Shown here: piece after piece, positions 43,827 through 52,892 of the stretch
Layout of the letters: every line of letters starts with the position of its first letter
Position numbering within the stretch: the stretch's first letter is position 1
DNA from: Clostridiaceae bacterium HFYG-1003
Lineage (GTDB): Bacteria > Bacillota > Clostridia > Clostridiales > Clostridiaceae
Assembly (NCBI GenBank): GCA_024579835.1
Contig: CP102060.1
Location: forward strand, 3,361,043-3,425,042
Length of the DNA: 64,000 nt
Direction of reading: 5' to 3'
Notes under the pieces: generated by a model
Databases searched by the model: none
What the model was told of the DNA's origin: nothing
The model's input: only the letters and a program-made list of their open reading frames with translations
Translations under genes and position numbers: made by a program

Positions 43827-45746
43827 ATGAAAATAATCAATATTGGAATTCTCGCCCATGTAGACGCAGGAAAAACAACATTGACGGAAAGCCTGCTGTA
43901 CACCAGTGGAGCGATTGCGGAACAAGGAAACGTGGATAAAGGAACTACAAGAACAGACACTATGATTTTGGAACGGCAGCGCGGAATTACCATTCAGACA
44001 GCGGTTACTTCTTTTTGCTGGAATGATTATAAAATCAATATCGTGGACACTCCCGGTCATATGGATTTTTTAACCGAAGCATACCGCTCTTTATCTGTCC
44101 TTGACGGAGCTGTTTTAGTCATTTCGGCAAAAGACGGCGTACAGGCACAAACCCGTATATTATTCCATGCGCTTCAGAAAATGGACATTCCGACAATTAT
44201 CTTTATAAATAAGATAGACCAAAATGGGATCGACCTGCGGCGTGTTTACCAAAGCATTAAAGATAAACTTACCAGTGATATGATTGTCATGCAGGAGGTT
44301 TCCCTGTCGCCAAAGATAACCATGACCGATATTTCTGATTTGGACAAATGGGATATGATTATTTCCGGAAGCGATGAACTATTAGAACGATATGTTGCAG
44401 AGGATTCTTTGGATATACAGGAATTACAATATGAAAAGTGCAAAAGAACCAGATGCTGCTCTTTGTTTCCTGTTTATCATGGGAGTGCAAAAGACAATTT
44501 AGGAACAGAAAAACTGATTGAAGCGATTACAGAAACTTTCATTACAGAAACAGACGATATTCAGTCTGAATTATGTGGATATGTTTTTAAGGTTGAGTAT
44601 ACAGAGCGGAAAAAACGGCTTTCTTATTTACGCCTGTATCATGGGACGCTCCATTTACGGGATACCCTGCTGCTGTCAAAAAAGGAAAAAATAAAGATTA
44701 CAGAAATGTGTATTCCGTCAAATGGTGAAATCGTCCCGGTTGACCATGCCTGTCCGGGAGAAATTGTTATTTTAGCTGATGATACTTTGAAACTGAACGA
44801 CATTCTGGGAAATGAAAAACTCCTGCCTCACAAAACACGGATTGATAATCCCATGCCATTACTTCGGACAACGGTAGAGCCGCAAAAGCCGGAGCAAAGG
44901 GAAGCCCTGTTAAATGCCCTCACAGAGATTGCTGATACAGACCCTCTTTTGCATTTTGACATTGATACTGTTACACATGAGATTATATTATCTTTTTTGG
45001 GAAAAGTACAGTTAGAAGTTATTTGTTCGCTATTAGAAGAAAAATATCATGTGGGCGTGGCTATGAAAGAGCCTTCGGTTATTTATCTGGAAAGACCGCA
45101 AAAAAAAGCGAGCTACACGATTCATATTGAAGTGCCGCCGAATCCGTTTTGGGCATCTATTGGTTTGACTGTAACACCGCTTCCTGTTGGAAGCGGAACA
45201 CAATATAAAAGCGAGGTATCTCTCGGCTATTTAAACCAAAGTTTTCAAAATGCCGTCATGGAGGGTGTGCGTTATGGAATGGAGCAGGGCTTATATGGCT
45301 GGGGAGTGACAGACTGCCAAATTTGTTTTGATTATGGAGTTTATTACAGCCCGGTCAGCACCCCCGCTGATTTTCGTTTTCTTGCGCCTGTCGTGTTGGA
45401 GCAGGCATTGAAAAAAGCAGGAACACAACTGTTGGAACCATACCTTTCCTTTACCCTTTTTGCACCGCAGGAATATCTTTCACGGGCTTATAATGACGCA
45501 CCAAAGTATTGCGCAATCATTGAATCAACCAGACTTGAAAAAGATGAAGTTATTTTTAAGGGGGAAATCCCTGCCCGTTGTATTGGTGAATATAGAAATG
45601 ATTTGAATTTTTATACAAATGGAAGAAGTGTCTGCATTACAGAATTAAAAGGGTATCAGGAAACTTCCGGCGAGCCTGTGTTTCAGCCACGCCGCCCGAA
45701 CAGCCGTTTAGACAAGATCCGGCATATGTTTCAGAAGATAATGTAA
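43827..45746 (+). CDS. Tetracycline resistance ribosomal protection protein
   Basis: 639 residues, ATG 43827 behind AAAGGAGG. EF-G-like GTPase that releases tetracycline from the ribosome. G1 AHVDAGKTT (about 10-18), G2 RGITIQT, G3 DTPGHMDF, G4 NKID; the C-terminal half ([49 protein letters not shown]) carries the loops that reach the decoding site. Full length for the Tet(M)/Tet(W) family. The sequence does not agree residue by residue with my memory of Tet(M), Tet(O) or Tet(W) and seems closest to Tet(44)-like members, so no class is assigned. Confidence 0.93.
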   Translation: MKIINIGILAHVDAGKTTLTESLLYTSGAIAEQGNVDKGTTRTDTMILERQRGITIQTAVTSFCWNDYKINIVDTPGHMDFLTEAYRSLSVLDGAVLVISAKDGVQAQTRILFHALQKMDIPTIIFINKIDQNGIDLRRVYQSIKDKLTSDMIVMQEVSLSPKITMTDISDLDKWDMIISGSDELLERYVAEDSLDIQELQYEKCKRTRCCSLFPVYHGSAKDNLGTEKLIEAITETFITETDDIQSELCGYVFKVEYTERKKRLSYLRLYHGTLHLRDTLLLSKKEKIKITEMCIPSNGEIVPVDHACPGEIVILADDTLKLNDILGNEKLLPHKTRIDNPMPLLRTTVEPQKPEQREALLNALTEIADTDPLLHFDIDTVTHEIILSFLGKVQLEVICSLLEEKYHVGVAMKEPSVIYLERPQKKASYTIHIEVPPNPFWASIGLTVTPLPVGSGTQYKSEVSLGYLNQSFQNAVMEGVRYGMEQGLYGWGVTDCQICFDYGVYYSPVSTPADFRFLAPVVLEQALKKAGTQLLEPYLSFTLFAPQEYLSRAYNDAPKYCAIIESTRLEKDEVIFKGEIPARCIGEYRNDLNFYTNGRSVCITELKGYQETSGEPVFQPRRPNSRLDKIRHMFQKIM

Positions 45747-45827
45747 CATCTTGCGCAATGCAAACGTTCATTGCTGGCTATTGCGAAATATCATTGATAA
45801 AATCAGCATCAGAGAGGAGGAACCATT

Positions 45828-46282
45828 TTGAACCAGAAACAGACGGATATTACAACAGGAAAGCAAATACGTCATCTGCGAACACAATCGGGAATGACAC
45901 AGGAAGAACTGGCTGGGAAATTGAATGTTACCCGGCAGGCGCTATCGAATTGGGAGAGAGATGTTAATGAACCCGATTTAAATACGTTGAAAAAAATTTG
46001 TTTTCTTTTTGGAGTCCACATGGACGATTTTGCGAAGGAGGTAATAACAAAAATGGAAACATGTGAAAAAAAGAGAAACGACAATTTAATAAGTATGATA
46101 TGGCAATTGGACTTTTTTATGGTGTCGGGATATTTCTTGGCATTGGTATTTTCTTTGTTGGCGGTTTTATGACAATGTCGGGTGCAGGGTGGGGAGCATC
46201 ACTATTTGGCGGTGGCTGTTTTTCTCTTGTATTTGGCTTGATATGCCATGCAGTTATTACATTGAGAAGAAATGACAAATGA
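45828..46282 (+). pseudogene. HTH regulator with membrane tail, frameshifted
   Basis: TTG 45828 (ribosome site GAGGAGG) begins QKQTDITTGKQIRHLRTQSGMTQEELAGKLNVTRQALSNWERDVNEPDLNTLKKI, a Cro/CI-type HTH. At about 46090 the frame shifts: the hydrophobic tail MAIGLFYGVGIFLGIGIFFVGGFMTMSGAGW continues in another frame to 46282, as in full-length relatives with two C-terminal membrane segments. As it stands the first frame ends at 46172. A truncated but DNA-binding product is still possible. Confidence 0.65.
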
Positions 46283-46495
46283 TGACATATCCTGCTTTCT
46301 AGTCTTTTCGGTCATATCGCGTAAAAAAGCCGCTGCTTTTGGCTTTCCAATAGCGGCGGCAAAGGGAAATATCCTTTGAATACCTTACAGAAGAAAAGTT
46401 TTGCAGCATTATAAAAATAAAAGCCTATACCATTTTGGAAAGAAAAGATACATAATAGTCAAGACGGCAACAATCAGAAGTTATGGAGGGTAACA

Positions 46496-47263
46496 ATGGA
46501 ATATAGTAAGGAAGATTTAATGGAAGCAAAAAGGCAAATTTTGGGAGTGGGAGAGAACATGGGAACAGAGGAAAGCAAAAAGATCTGGGAGAAAAACGCA
46601 CAATTTTGGGATGATGCAATGGGTGACGAATCCAATGAATTTCACAGAGAGGTAGTACGTCCCAAAGTAACGGAACTTCTCTCTCCTGATCCTTCGGATT
46701 ACATTTTGGATATTGCGTGCGGCAATGGAAATTATTCTTCGTATCTTGCACAGAGAGGCGCTTCGGTCGTCGCTTTTGATTACAGCAAAAAAATGATAGA
46801 ATTGGCTAAAAGACGGCGATCACAATATGCAAAACAAATTGAGTTTTGCGTAGCGGATGCGACCAATAGAGAAAGCTTATTAGGATTAAAAAGAAATCGA
46901 GCCTTTACGAAAGCAGTTTCTAATATGGCAATTATGGATATTACGGATATTGAACCGCTTTTTATGGCTGTTTATGAACTATTGGAGGAAAACGGGATTT
47001 TTGTCTTTGCAACGCAGCACCCTTGTTTTATCACATTGACTGAAAAATATATGACACCGCACAGTTACTATGATATAGCGATCGAAGGGCAGCCGGAGGA
47101 GCAGATTTATTATCATCGTTCCATACAAGATATTTTTAACCTTTGTTTCAGAGCTGGATTTGTCATTGATGGATTTTATGAAGAATGTTTCAAAAACAAT
47201 AAAGAAATTCCTATGGTAATGATAGTAAGGCTTAAAAAGGTAAAACGTGATAGCTTAAAATAA
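46496..47263 (+). CDS. Class I SAM-dependent methyltransferase
   Basis: 255 residues from ATG 46496 (ribosome site GGAGGG). Motif I DYILDIACGNGNYSSYLAQRG, then VVAFDYSKKMIELAKRR and FCVADATNRE form the SAM-binding fold; an acidic loop and a substrate domain follow (TQHPCFITLTEKYM). Substrate unknown. It lies in the resistance part of the tet transposon; a role in modifying a drug or ribosome is possible but not indicated by any motif. Confidence 0.82.
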   Translation: MEYSKEDLMEAKRQILGVGENMGTEESKKIWEKNAQFWDDAMGDESNEFHREVVRPKVTELLSPDPSDYILDIACGNGNYSSYLAQRGASVVAFDYSKKMIELAKRRRSQYAKQIEFCVADATNRESLLGLKRNRAFTKAVSNMAIMDITDIEPLFMAVYELLEENGIFVFATQHPCFITLTEKYMTPHSYYDIAIEGQPEEQIYYHRSIQDIFNLCFRAGFVIDGFYEECFKNNKEIPMVMIVRLKKVKRDSLK

Positions 47264-47467
47264 ATTCAAGTTTGCCGGATAAATAGCAAACCCGGCCGAG
47301 CCAGTCAACGGTCAAGATGAACGGGCTTCGCCCGCCGTTGACAGCCCCGCCCGGTTTTGCAGTTAGGCAGTCAAGGAGCGACAGCCTAAAGTGCTGCCGC
47401 CCCTTACTATCATAAAAAGCAACTACTAACCAGCCACAGCCCTTTTGGGAGGAAAGGGGGATTTTCC

Positions 47468-47914
47468 ATGACCTGTACAGAAGAATATCGGGAACATATC
47501 GAGTACACTTTCCATGCCTTTTGCAAAGTCGTTATCCGAAATGCAACGATCAACGCAGCGAGGACACGGAGCAGGAAGCACAAAAGAGAAATATCCCTTG
47601 AATACCTCACAGACGAAAAGCACTACCCTTTAGGCACGACAGATGAATATTTCCAAGCCCCGGAGCCGGACGAGGAATACATACTTACCCTTTGCGGCGA
47701 TACGGTCATTTTCAGCAGCGGTTTACTTGCGGAAGCCCTGTCACGGCTGGACGAACGGGAGCGGGAAATGATTTACCTGTCCTTTTTCAAGCGTATTCCA
47801 CAGCACGAAATTGGCAGACAGTACGGGCGCAGCCGCAGCACAGCGGGCTACCATATCCGAAAAGCCCTACGGCAGCTCCAAGCGGAAATGGAGGGAATGG
47901 CATATGAGAAATAA
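47468..47914 (+). CDS. Sigma-70-like regulator of the mobilizable transposon
   Basis: 148 residues from ATG 47468, ribosome site GAAAGGGGG. The C-terminal region LSRLDEREREMIYLSFFKRIPQHEIGRQYGRSRSTAGYHIRKALRQLQ is a sigma region-4-like HTH, as in Tn916 Orf7-type regulators. The N-terminal part (EEYREHIEYTFHAFCKVVIRNATINAARTRSRKHKRE) resembles the degenerate region 2. Expected to control element genes. It overlaps the next small gene by 11 nt. Confidence 0.78.
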   Translation: MTCTEEYREHIEYTFHAFCKVVIRNATINAARTRSRKHKREISLEYLTDEKHYPLGTTDEYFQAPEPDEEYILTLCGDTVIFSSGLLAEALSRLDEREREMIYLSFFKRIPQHEIGRQYGRSRSTAGYHIRKALRQLQAEMEGMAYEK

Positions 47915-48107
47915 TAGGCTTCTCCCCTATGAAACAATCGTCCAAGCCGCCAGCGGGGAGCCGGAAGCGGTGGGAACTGTATTGCAGTATTACCGCCGCC
48001 GCATACAATGTGCCGCCCGTGTGAATGGACGGGTAGACCAAGATACAGAGGACTACATCACCCAGACGCTTCTCACAGCTATTTTCAAGTTCCGCTTTGG
48101 GAGATAG
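47904..48107 (+). CDS. Helix-turn-helix conjugative-transposon protein (Orf8-like)
   Basis: 67 residues from ATG 47904. RLLPYETIVQAASGEPEAVGTVLQYYRRRIQCAAR matches the small HTH proteins that accompany the sigma-like gene in conjugative and mobilizable transposons. It overlaps the preceding gene and ends before a terminator. Confidence 0.75.
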   Translation: MRNNRLLPYETIVQAASGEPEAVGTVLQYYRRRIQCAARVNGRVDQDTEDYITQTLLTAIFKFRFGR

Positions 48108-48154
48108 CCCTACCGCCTACAACTGAATAACCGCCGCTTCGCCGGCAACCAGAA

Positions 48155-48192
48155 AGCAGTAAATCTATTCAACAGATTTGCTGCTTTTTTTC
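48155..48192 (+). terminator. Rho-independent terminator
   Basis: AGCAGTAAATCT pairs with AGATTTGCTGCT, followed by seven T. Confidence 0.88.
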
Positions 48193-48320
48193 GTTCCTGT
48201 TTGGCATTTTTGAAAATCCCCAGTATGAAAAAACAAAAGGGAAAATAGCCGCCGCAGTTGGCAAAATCCCTTACTTATCCGTAGAGGGTATCAAAGAAAA
48301 AAATACTGCCATTGTCCGCC

Positions 48321-48438
48321 TATTCCGGCTTGCGTGGTGTTGTAGGGAATAGAGGGGAAATTCTAAAAATCTCCGTCCATTTTGCTTTGCGTGGTGTTGT
48401 AGGTAGTGAAAGGAAAATTTTCAAGATAAGCCGGAATA
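48321..48438. other. Candidate origin of transfer (oriT)
   Basis: Two exact 17-bp direct repeats TTGCGTGGTGTTGTAGG (48330-48346 and 48387-48403) flanked by an inverted repeat TATTCCGGCTT / AAGCCGGAATA (48321-48331 and 48428-48438), in the 530-bp gene-free stretch just before mobC and the relaxase. Position and structure fit an oriT; the nick site is not identified. Confidence 0.5.
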
Positions 48439-48640
48439 GCGGGTAGCAAAGCCCTTTTGAAACGTTTTGTTAGCGGAAAGGACGGGAGCCGGGGAACGCC
48501 GGAGTTTTTCAGAGCAAGATTCTACCGAGGTGCCAAAATTCGCTCTCCGCTTATTTTTGCCCCTGCGGGAATCTTGTTGGGGAGTGCCTTCCCCAAACCC
48601 TGCTATGCGCCCTGTCGGGCGAGAAAGGAGGTCACAGACC

Positions 48641-49039
48641 ATGCGAAAGAAATACAATACGCCCCACCGCCGTCATGTGGTAAAGACCCGCATGACCGAT
48701 GAAGAATACGCCGACTTCACCGGGCGGCTGGCGGCTTATGAAATCAGCCAGTCCGAGTTTATCCGGCAAGCCATACGGAAAGCGACCATACGCCCCATTG
48801 TCACCGTTTCCCCGGTCAATGACGGGCTGCTTGCCGCCCTCTCCAAGCTCACGGCAGAGTACGGGAAAATCGGCGGCAACTTAAACCAGATTGCCCGGAG
48901 CCTGAACGAATACGGAAGCCCCTACCGGGGGCTGGAAAAGGAAGTGCGGGGAGCCGCCGCCGACCTTGCCGCCTTGAAGTTTGAAGTCTTGCAGAAAGTA
49001 GGTGAAGCCGTTGGCGATACTCAAACATATCAGCTCTAA
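48641..49039 (+). CDS. mobC: MobC-type relaxosome protein
   Basis: 132 residues from ATG 48641, ribosome site AAAGGAGG. RKKYNTPHRRHVVKTRMTDEEYADFTGRL is a ribbon-helix-helix-like start, and GGNLNQIARSLNEYG is the MobC signature. It binds near oriT and helps the relaxase open the strands. The relaxase gene overlaps its end. An upstream open frame to 48467 has no ribosome site. Confidence 0.87.
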   Translation: MRKKYNTPHRRHVVKTRMTDEEYADFTGRLAAYEISQSEFIRQAIRKATIRPIVTVSPVNDGLLAALSKLTAEYGKIGGNLNQIARSLNEYGSPYRGLEKEVRGAAADLAALKFEVLQKVGEAVGDTQTYQL

Positions 49040-50633
49040 AAATGCCAACTACGGGGACGCTGAAAAATACCTCACATTCGAGCATGACGAGTTTACCATG
49101 AAGCCCACCCTTGACGCAGACGGGCGGCTCATACCGAGGGTAGACTACCGCATATCCTCTCTGAATTGTGGCGGGGAGGATTTTGCCGTTGCCTGTATGC
49201 GCTCCAATCTCCGCTACGGCAAGAACCAGAAACGGGAGGACGTAAAGAGCCACCACTACATCATCAGCTTTGACCCACGGGACGGCCCGGACAACGGCTT
49301 GACCGTTGATCGGGCGCAGGAGCTGGGCGAGAAGTTCTGCGCCGAGCATTTCCCCGGACACCAGGCCCTTGTCTGCACCCACCCGGACGGACACAGCCAC
49401 ACCGAAAATATCCATGTGCATATCGTCATTAACAGTCTGCGGATTGCGGAGGTTCCCATGCTGCCCCACATGGACAGGCCAGCGGACAGGAAAGCAGGCT
49501 GCAAGCACCGCTGTACGGACGCAGCTATGAACTATCTGAAAGCCGAAGTCATGGAGATGTGCCACAGCGAGGGGCTTTACCAGATAGACCTTTTGAACGG
49601 CAGCAAAGAACGCATTACCGAGCGTGAGTATTGGGCGCAGAAGAAAGGACAGGCTGCCCTTGACAGAGCCAACGCCCCTATTGCTGCGGACGGTATCGCG
49701 CCCCGGCAGACCAAGTTTGAAACGGATAAGGCGAAGCTGCGCCGGACTATCCGGGAAGCCCTTGCCGCTGCTTCCGGCTTTGATGAGTTTGCCGCCCTGC
49801 TTCTCCGGCATGGTGTGACCGTCAAGGAGAGCCGGGGGCGGCTAAGTTACCTCACGCCGGACAGGACGAAGCCAATTACCGCCCGGAAGCTGGGGGACGA
49901 TTTTGACCGGGCTGCTGTCCTCTCCGTTTTGGAGCAGAACGCCGCCAGAGCCGCCGAAAAACCCGCAGCCATAGCGGAATACCCCGGCAGTATCAAAGAC
50001 CGCTTACGGACGAAAAAAGAAGCGAAAAACGCCCCGAACAATGACGCTGTACAGCGCATGGTAGACATAGCCGCCAAGCGAGCCGAGGGGAAAGGACGGG
50101 GCTATGAGAAGTGGGCGACCATGCACAACCTCAAACAGATGTCGGCTACCCTCATGCTCTACCAGCAGTATGGCTTTTCTTCCCCGGACGAGCTGGACGC
50201 TGCCATTTCCGCAGCCAACACCGCCACGCAGGAGAGCCTTGCCGGACTGAAAGGGCTGGAAGCCGCTATCCGGGAGAAAAAGGAATTGCAGCGCAACCTT
50301 TTGGGCTATATCGGCACGAAGCCCGCCCGTGACGGTCTGAAAGCGCAGAAATCGGAGAAAGCCCGGAGAGCCTACCGGGAACAGCACGAAAGCGATTTTA
50401 TCATAGCGGACACAGCCGCCCGTTATTTCCGGGAGCATGGAATAACCAAGCTGCCAGCCAGCAAAGCCCTGCAAAGGGAGATTGAGCAGCTTACCGTCCA
50501 GAAGAACGCCGGATATAACGACTACCGGGAGAAACGCCAGCGGGCGCAGGAGCTTCAGACAGTCAGACGCAATATCGACCAGATTTTAAGGGGCGCACCG
50601 AGCCAGCAGAAAAAGCGTGAACAGGAGCGTTAA
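49011..50633 (+). CDS. Relaxase/mobilization nuclease (MobP type)
   Basis: About 540 residues. AILKHISSKNANYGDAEKYLTFEHDE is the typical opening of relaxases in Tn4451-like elements; HHYIISFDPRDG and HPDGHSHTENIHVHIVINS carry the HxH metal-binding triad. It nicks at oriT and pilots the strand. The TTG at 49011 (ribosome site AGGTGA) gives the usual N-terminus; GTG 49002 is an alternative. The C-terminal half is rich in Lys/Arg and coiled coil. Confidence 0.88.
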   Translation: MAILKHISSKNANYGDAEKYLTFEHDEFTMKPTLDADGRLIPRVDYRISSLNCGGEDFAVACMRSNLRYGKNQKREDVKSHHYIISFDPRDGPDNGLTVDRAQELGEKFCAEHFPGHQALVCTHPDGHSHTENIHVHIVINSLRIAEVPMLPHMDRPADRKAGCKHRCTDAAMNYLKAEVMEMCHSEGLYQIDLLNGSKERITEREYWAQKKGQAALDRANAPIAADGIAPRQTKFETDKAKLRRTIREALAAASGFDEFAALLLRHGVTVKESRGRLSYLTPDRTKPITARKLGDDFDRAAVLSVLEQNAARAAEKPAAIAEYPGSIKDRLRTKKEAKNAPNNDAVQRMVDIAAKRAEGKGRGYEKWATMHNLKQMSATLMLYQQYGFSSPDELDAAISAANTATQESLAGLKGLEAAIREKKELQRNLLGYIGTKPARDGLKAQKSEKARRAYREQHESDFIIADTAARYFREHGITKLPASKALQREIEQLTVQKNAGYNDYREKRQRAQELQTVRRNIDQILRGAPSQQKKREQER

Positions 50634-50819
50634 AGACCGCCCCGAAATGATACCGAAACCCTACAAAAATACAGGTATGATATGAACCCTTACCGCAATA
50701 CTCCCCGACTTCCAAACGGGGCTTACAGGGCAGAAAAAGCCCGAAAATGATACCGAGAACATACAGAAAATGCCCCCTATCCCGCTACACCGATAGGAAC
50801 GGCAGAAAGGAGCTTACCA
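50634..50819. other. Short intergenic region with hairpin
   Basis: 186 bp. Contains the pair CCCCG/CGGGG around 50702-50717, the repeated phrase AAATGATACCGA (near 50645 and 50746), and the ribosome site AAAGGAG of the next gene. No gene seen. Confidence 0.4.
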
Positions 50820-51011
50820 TTGCCGAGAATGAGCAAGAAGCGGCGGCTGGAATGGTCTTTCTTCCTCAACCACCGCAACCGTATCACTTACAACGACCTA
50901 TGCCGGGGCTGCACCCGTGACTGCAAACAGAGCTTCCGGGCGGTTATCATACTATGCCCTCGCTATTATTCCAAACGCTGGAAAAAGGAGGACGCAGCCT
51001 ATGGCAGATAA
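50820..51011 (+). CDS. Small conserved protein of mobilizable elements
   Basis: 63 residues from TTG 50820, ribosome site AAAGGAG. PRMSKKRRLEWSFFLNHRNRITYNDLCRGCTRDCKQS contains a Cys pair (CRGCTRDC) and is basic. Known to me only as a conserved hypothetical before the RepA-like gene in such transposons. It overlaps the next start by 11 nt. Confidence 0.65.
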   Translation: MPRMSKKRRLEWSFFLNHRNRITYNDLCRGCTRDCKQSFRAVIILCPRYYSKRWKKEDAAYGR

Positions 51012-51759
51012 CCGCAAATATTACTACCTCAAGCTGAAAGAGAGCTATTTTGACGATGATGCAATCGTTCTGCTGGAAAGTATGCAGGACGGCGTTATCT
51101 ATTCCAACATTCTCTTGAAGCTGTACTTGAAATCGCTGAAAAACGGCGGGAAATTGCAGCTTGACGAGAATATCCCCTACACCGCCCAGATGATTGCGAC
51201 CATTACCCGCCAGCAGGTAGGTACCGTAGAGAGAGCTTTGAAAATCTTTATGAAGCTGGGGCTTGTGGAGCCTTTGCCAAGCGGCGCACTCTACATGAGC
51301 AACATTGAGCTTTTAATCGGCCAGTCCTCTACCGAGGGGGAGCGCAAGCGCAGGGCGCGGCTGGCTTTGCAGGAACAAAAAGCCCTGCCGCAGACAGGGG
51401 CGGACAAATGTCCACCATATCGAGCGGACATTTGTCCACCAGAGATAGAGATAGAGAAAGAGATAGATATAGAAATAGAAAAAGAGAGAGAGTTAGAAAC
51501 GGGACACCCCGCCCCCGCCGCCTATGGCAGATACCACAATGTCATTCTTTCCGATACGGAGCTTGACGGGCTGAAAACAGAGCTTCCCGGCAAGTGGGAG
51601 TATTACATTGACCGCCTATCCTGCCATATCGCTTCCAGCGGGAGGAAATACAAGAGCCATGCAGCCACGATTTTCAAGTGGGCGCAGGAGGACGCAGCCA
51701 AGAAAGCCCCGAAAAAGGGCATACCCGATTATACCTGTAAGGAGGGCGAGAGCTTATGA
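51001..51759 (+). CDS. Phage replisome organiser-like / RepA N-terminal domain protein
   Basis: 252 residues from ATG 51001, ribosome site AAGGAGG. ADNRKYYYLKLKESYFDDDAIVLLESMQDGVIYSNILLKLYLKSL is the N-terminal replisome-organiser domain. A run of Glu/Ile/Lys (around 165-185) coded by an AGAGATAGA-type microrepeat links to a C-terminal domain. With the DnaC-like gene it would start replication of the excised circle. Confidence 0.83.
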   Translation: MADNRKYYYLKLKESYFDDDAIVLLESMQDGVIYSNILLKLYLKSLKNGGKLQLDENIPYTAQMIATITRQQVGTVERALKIFMKLGLVEPLPSGALYMSNIELLIGQSSTEGERKRRARLALQEQKALPQTGADKCPPYRADICPPEIEIEKEIDIEIEKERELETGHPAPAAYGRYHNVILSDTELDGLKTELPGKWEYYIDRLSCHIASSGRKYKSHAATIFKWAQEDAAKKAPKKGIPDYTCKEGESL

Positions 51760-52613
51760 CGAATGGATTTGATGAAATGATTTTGAATATGACCGACACC
51801 ACGCCGGAGCCGGAGGACTACACCGGCGAGGACGGGCTTTTATACTGCGGGAAGTGCCACAAGCCCAAAGAGGGCTATTTCCCCAAAGAAACCGCCGCAT
51901 GGCTGGGGCGTGACCGCCACCCGGCAGAATGTGACTGCCAGCGGGCAGAGCGTGAGGAACGGGAAGCCGCAGAGAAACAGCGCAGTCACCTTGAAACTGT
52001 CGAGCGGTTGAAGCGGCGGGGCTTTACAGACCCGGCTATGCAGGGCTGGACGTTTGAGAACGACAACGGCAAGTGCCCGCAAATGGAACACGCCCATTTC
52101 TATGTGGAGAACTGGGAAACCATGAAAGAGCGCAACATTGGCTATCTGCTATGGGGCGGCGTTGGCACAGGCAAGAGCTATTTTGCGGGCTGTATCGCAA
52201 ATGCCCTTATGGAGCGTGAAATCCCCGTGTGCATGACAAACTTTGCATTGATATTGGGTGACCTTGCCGCCAGCTTTGAGGGCAGGAATGAATATATCTC
52301 CCGACTTTGCAGCTTCCCGCTGCTTATCCTTGACGATTTTGGAATGGAACGGGGAACGGAATACGGCTTAGAGCAGGTCTACAACGTGATTGACAGCCGT
52401 TACCGCAGCGGCAGGCCGCTGATCGTCACGACTAATCTCACGCTGGAGGACTTGCAGCACCCGGAGGACACCGCCCACGCCCGCATTTATGACCGTCTGA
52501 TTGAAATGTGTTCTCCTGTCCGCTTTACCGGGAGCAACTTCCGAAAAGCCACGGCGCAGGAGAAAATGGGACAACTGAAAAAGCTGATGAACAGAAAGGA
52601 GAGCCGCCTATGA
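51756..52613 (+). CDS. DnaC/IstB-like helicase-loading ATPase
   Basis: 285 residues, 4-nt overlap with the previous gene (ATGA). An N-terminal Cys cluster (CGKCHKPKE...CDCQ) is followed by an AAA core: Walker A GGVGTGKSYFAG, Walker B LLILDDFGMERGTEYG, and the TTNLTLEDL sensor. Probably loads the replicative helicase at the element's origin. Confidence 0.87.
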   Translation: MTNGFDEMILNMTDTTPEPEDYTGEDGLLYCGKCHKPKEGYFPKETAAWLGRDRHPAECDCQRAEREEREAAEKQRSHLETVERLKRRGFTDPAMQGWTFENDNGKCPQMEHAHFYVENWETMKERNIGYLLWGGVGTGKSYFAGCIANALMEREIPVCMTNFALILGDLAASFEGRNEYISRLCSFPLLILDDFGMERGTEYGLEQVYNVIDSRYRSGRPLIVTTNLTLEDLQHPEDTAHARIYDRLIEMCSPVRFTGSNFRKATAQEKMGQLKKLMNRKESRL

Positions 52614-52792
52614 CCAACACCCCAAAGAATGACCGCAGCACCCGCCGCCCGGATTGCGTGACGGAAATCCGCATAGGTAATTCTGTCCTTGTCGTTTCCG
52701 GCTATTTCAAGCAGGACACCACCGCCACCGCCGCCGATAAAATGCTGAAAGTGCTGGAAGCGGAAGCTGCTACACAAAAATCGGCAATTTGA
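52610..52792 (+). CDS. tnpW: TnpW family transposon-encoded protein
   Basis: 60 residues from ATG 52610 (ribosome site AAAGGAGAG), overlapping the previous stop. TEIRIGNSVLVVSGYFKQDTTATAADKMLKVLEAE matches the small TnpW family found just upstream of the recombinase in Tn4451-like elements. Role unknown, possibly in excision. Confidence 0.78.
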   Translation: MTNTPKNDRSTRRPDCVTEIRIGNSVLVVSGYFKQDTTATAADKMLKVLEAEAATQKSAI

Positions 52793-52892
52793 CGGGACGT
52801 AAAGAAGCAGAAAGGACTGTACAGCCAGCCCCGGCGTGTGGTATGATAGTCATACGGAATAGTGGGGCTGGCTGTCGGAAATGGAGGACACT

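Noticed and set aside
43827..45746. Calling the resistance gene tet(W) or tet(M)
   Set aside because: The family is certain, but remembered reference sequences differ at many positions, so a class name would be a guess.
48467..48640. N-terminal extension of mobC
   Set aside because: The frame is open but has no ribosome site, and the AAAGGAGG before ATG 48641 gives a normal MobC length.
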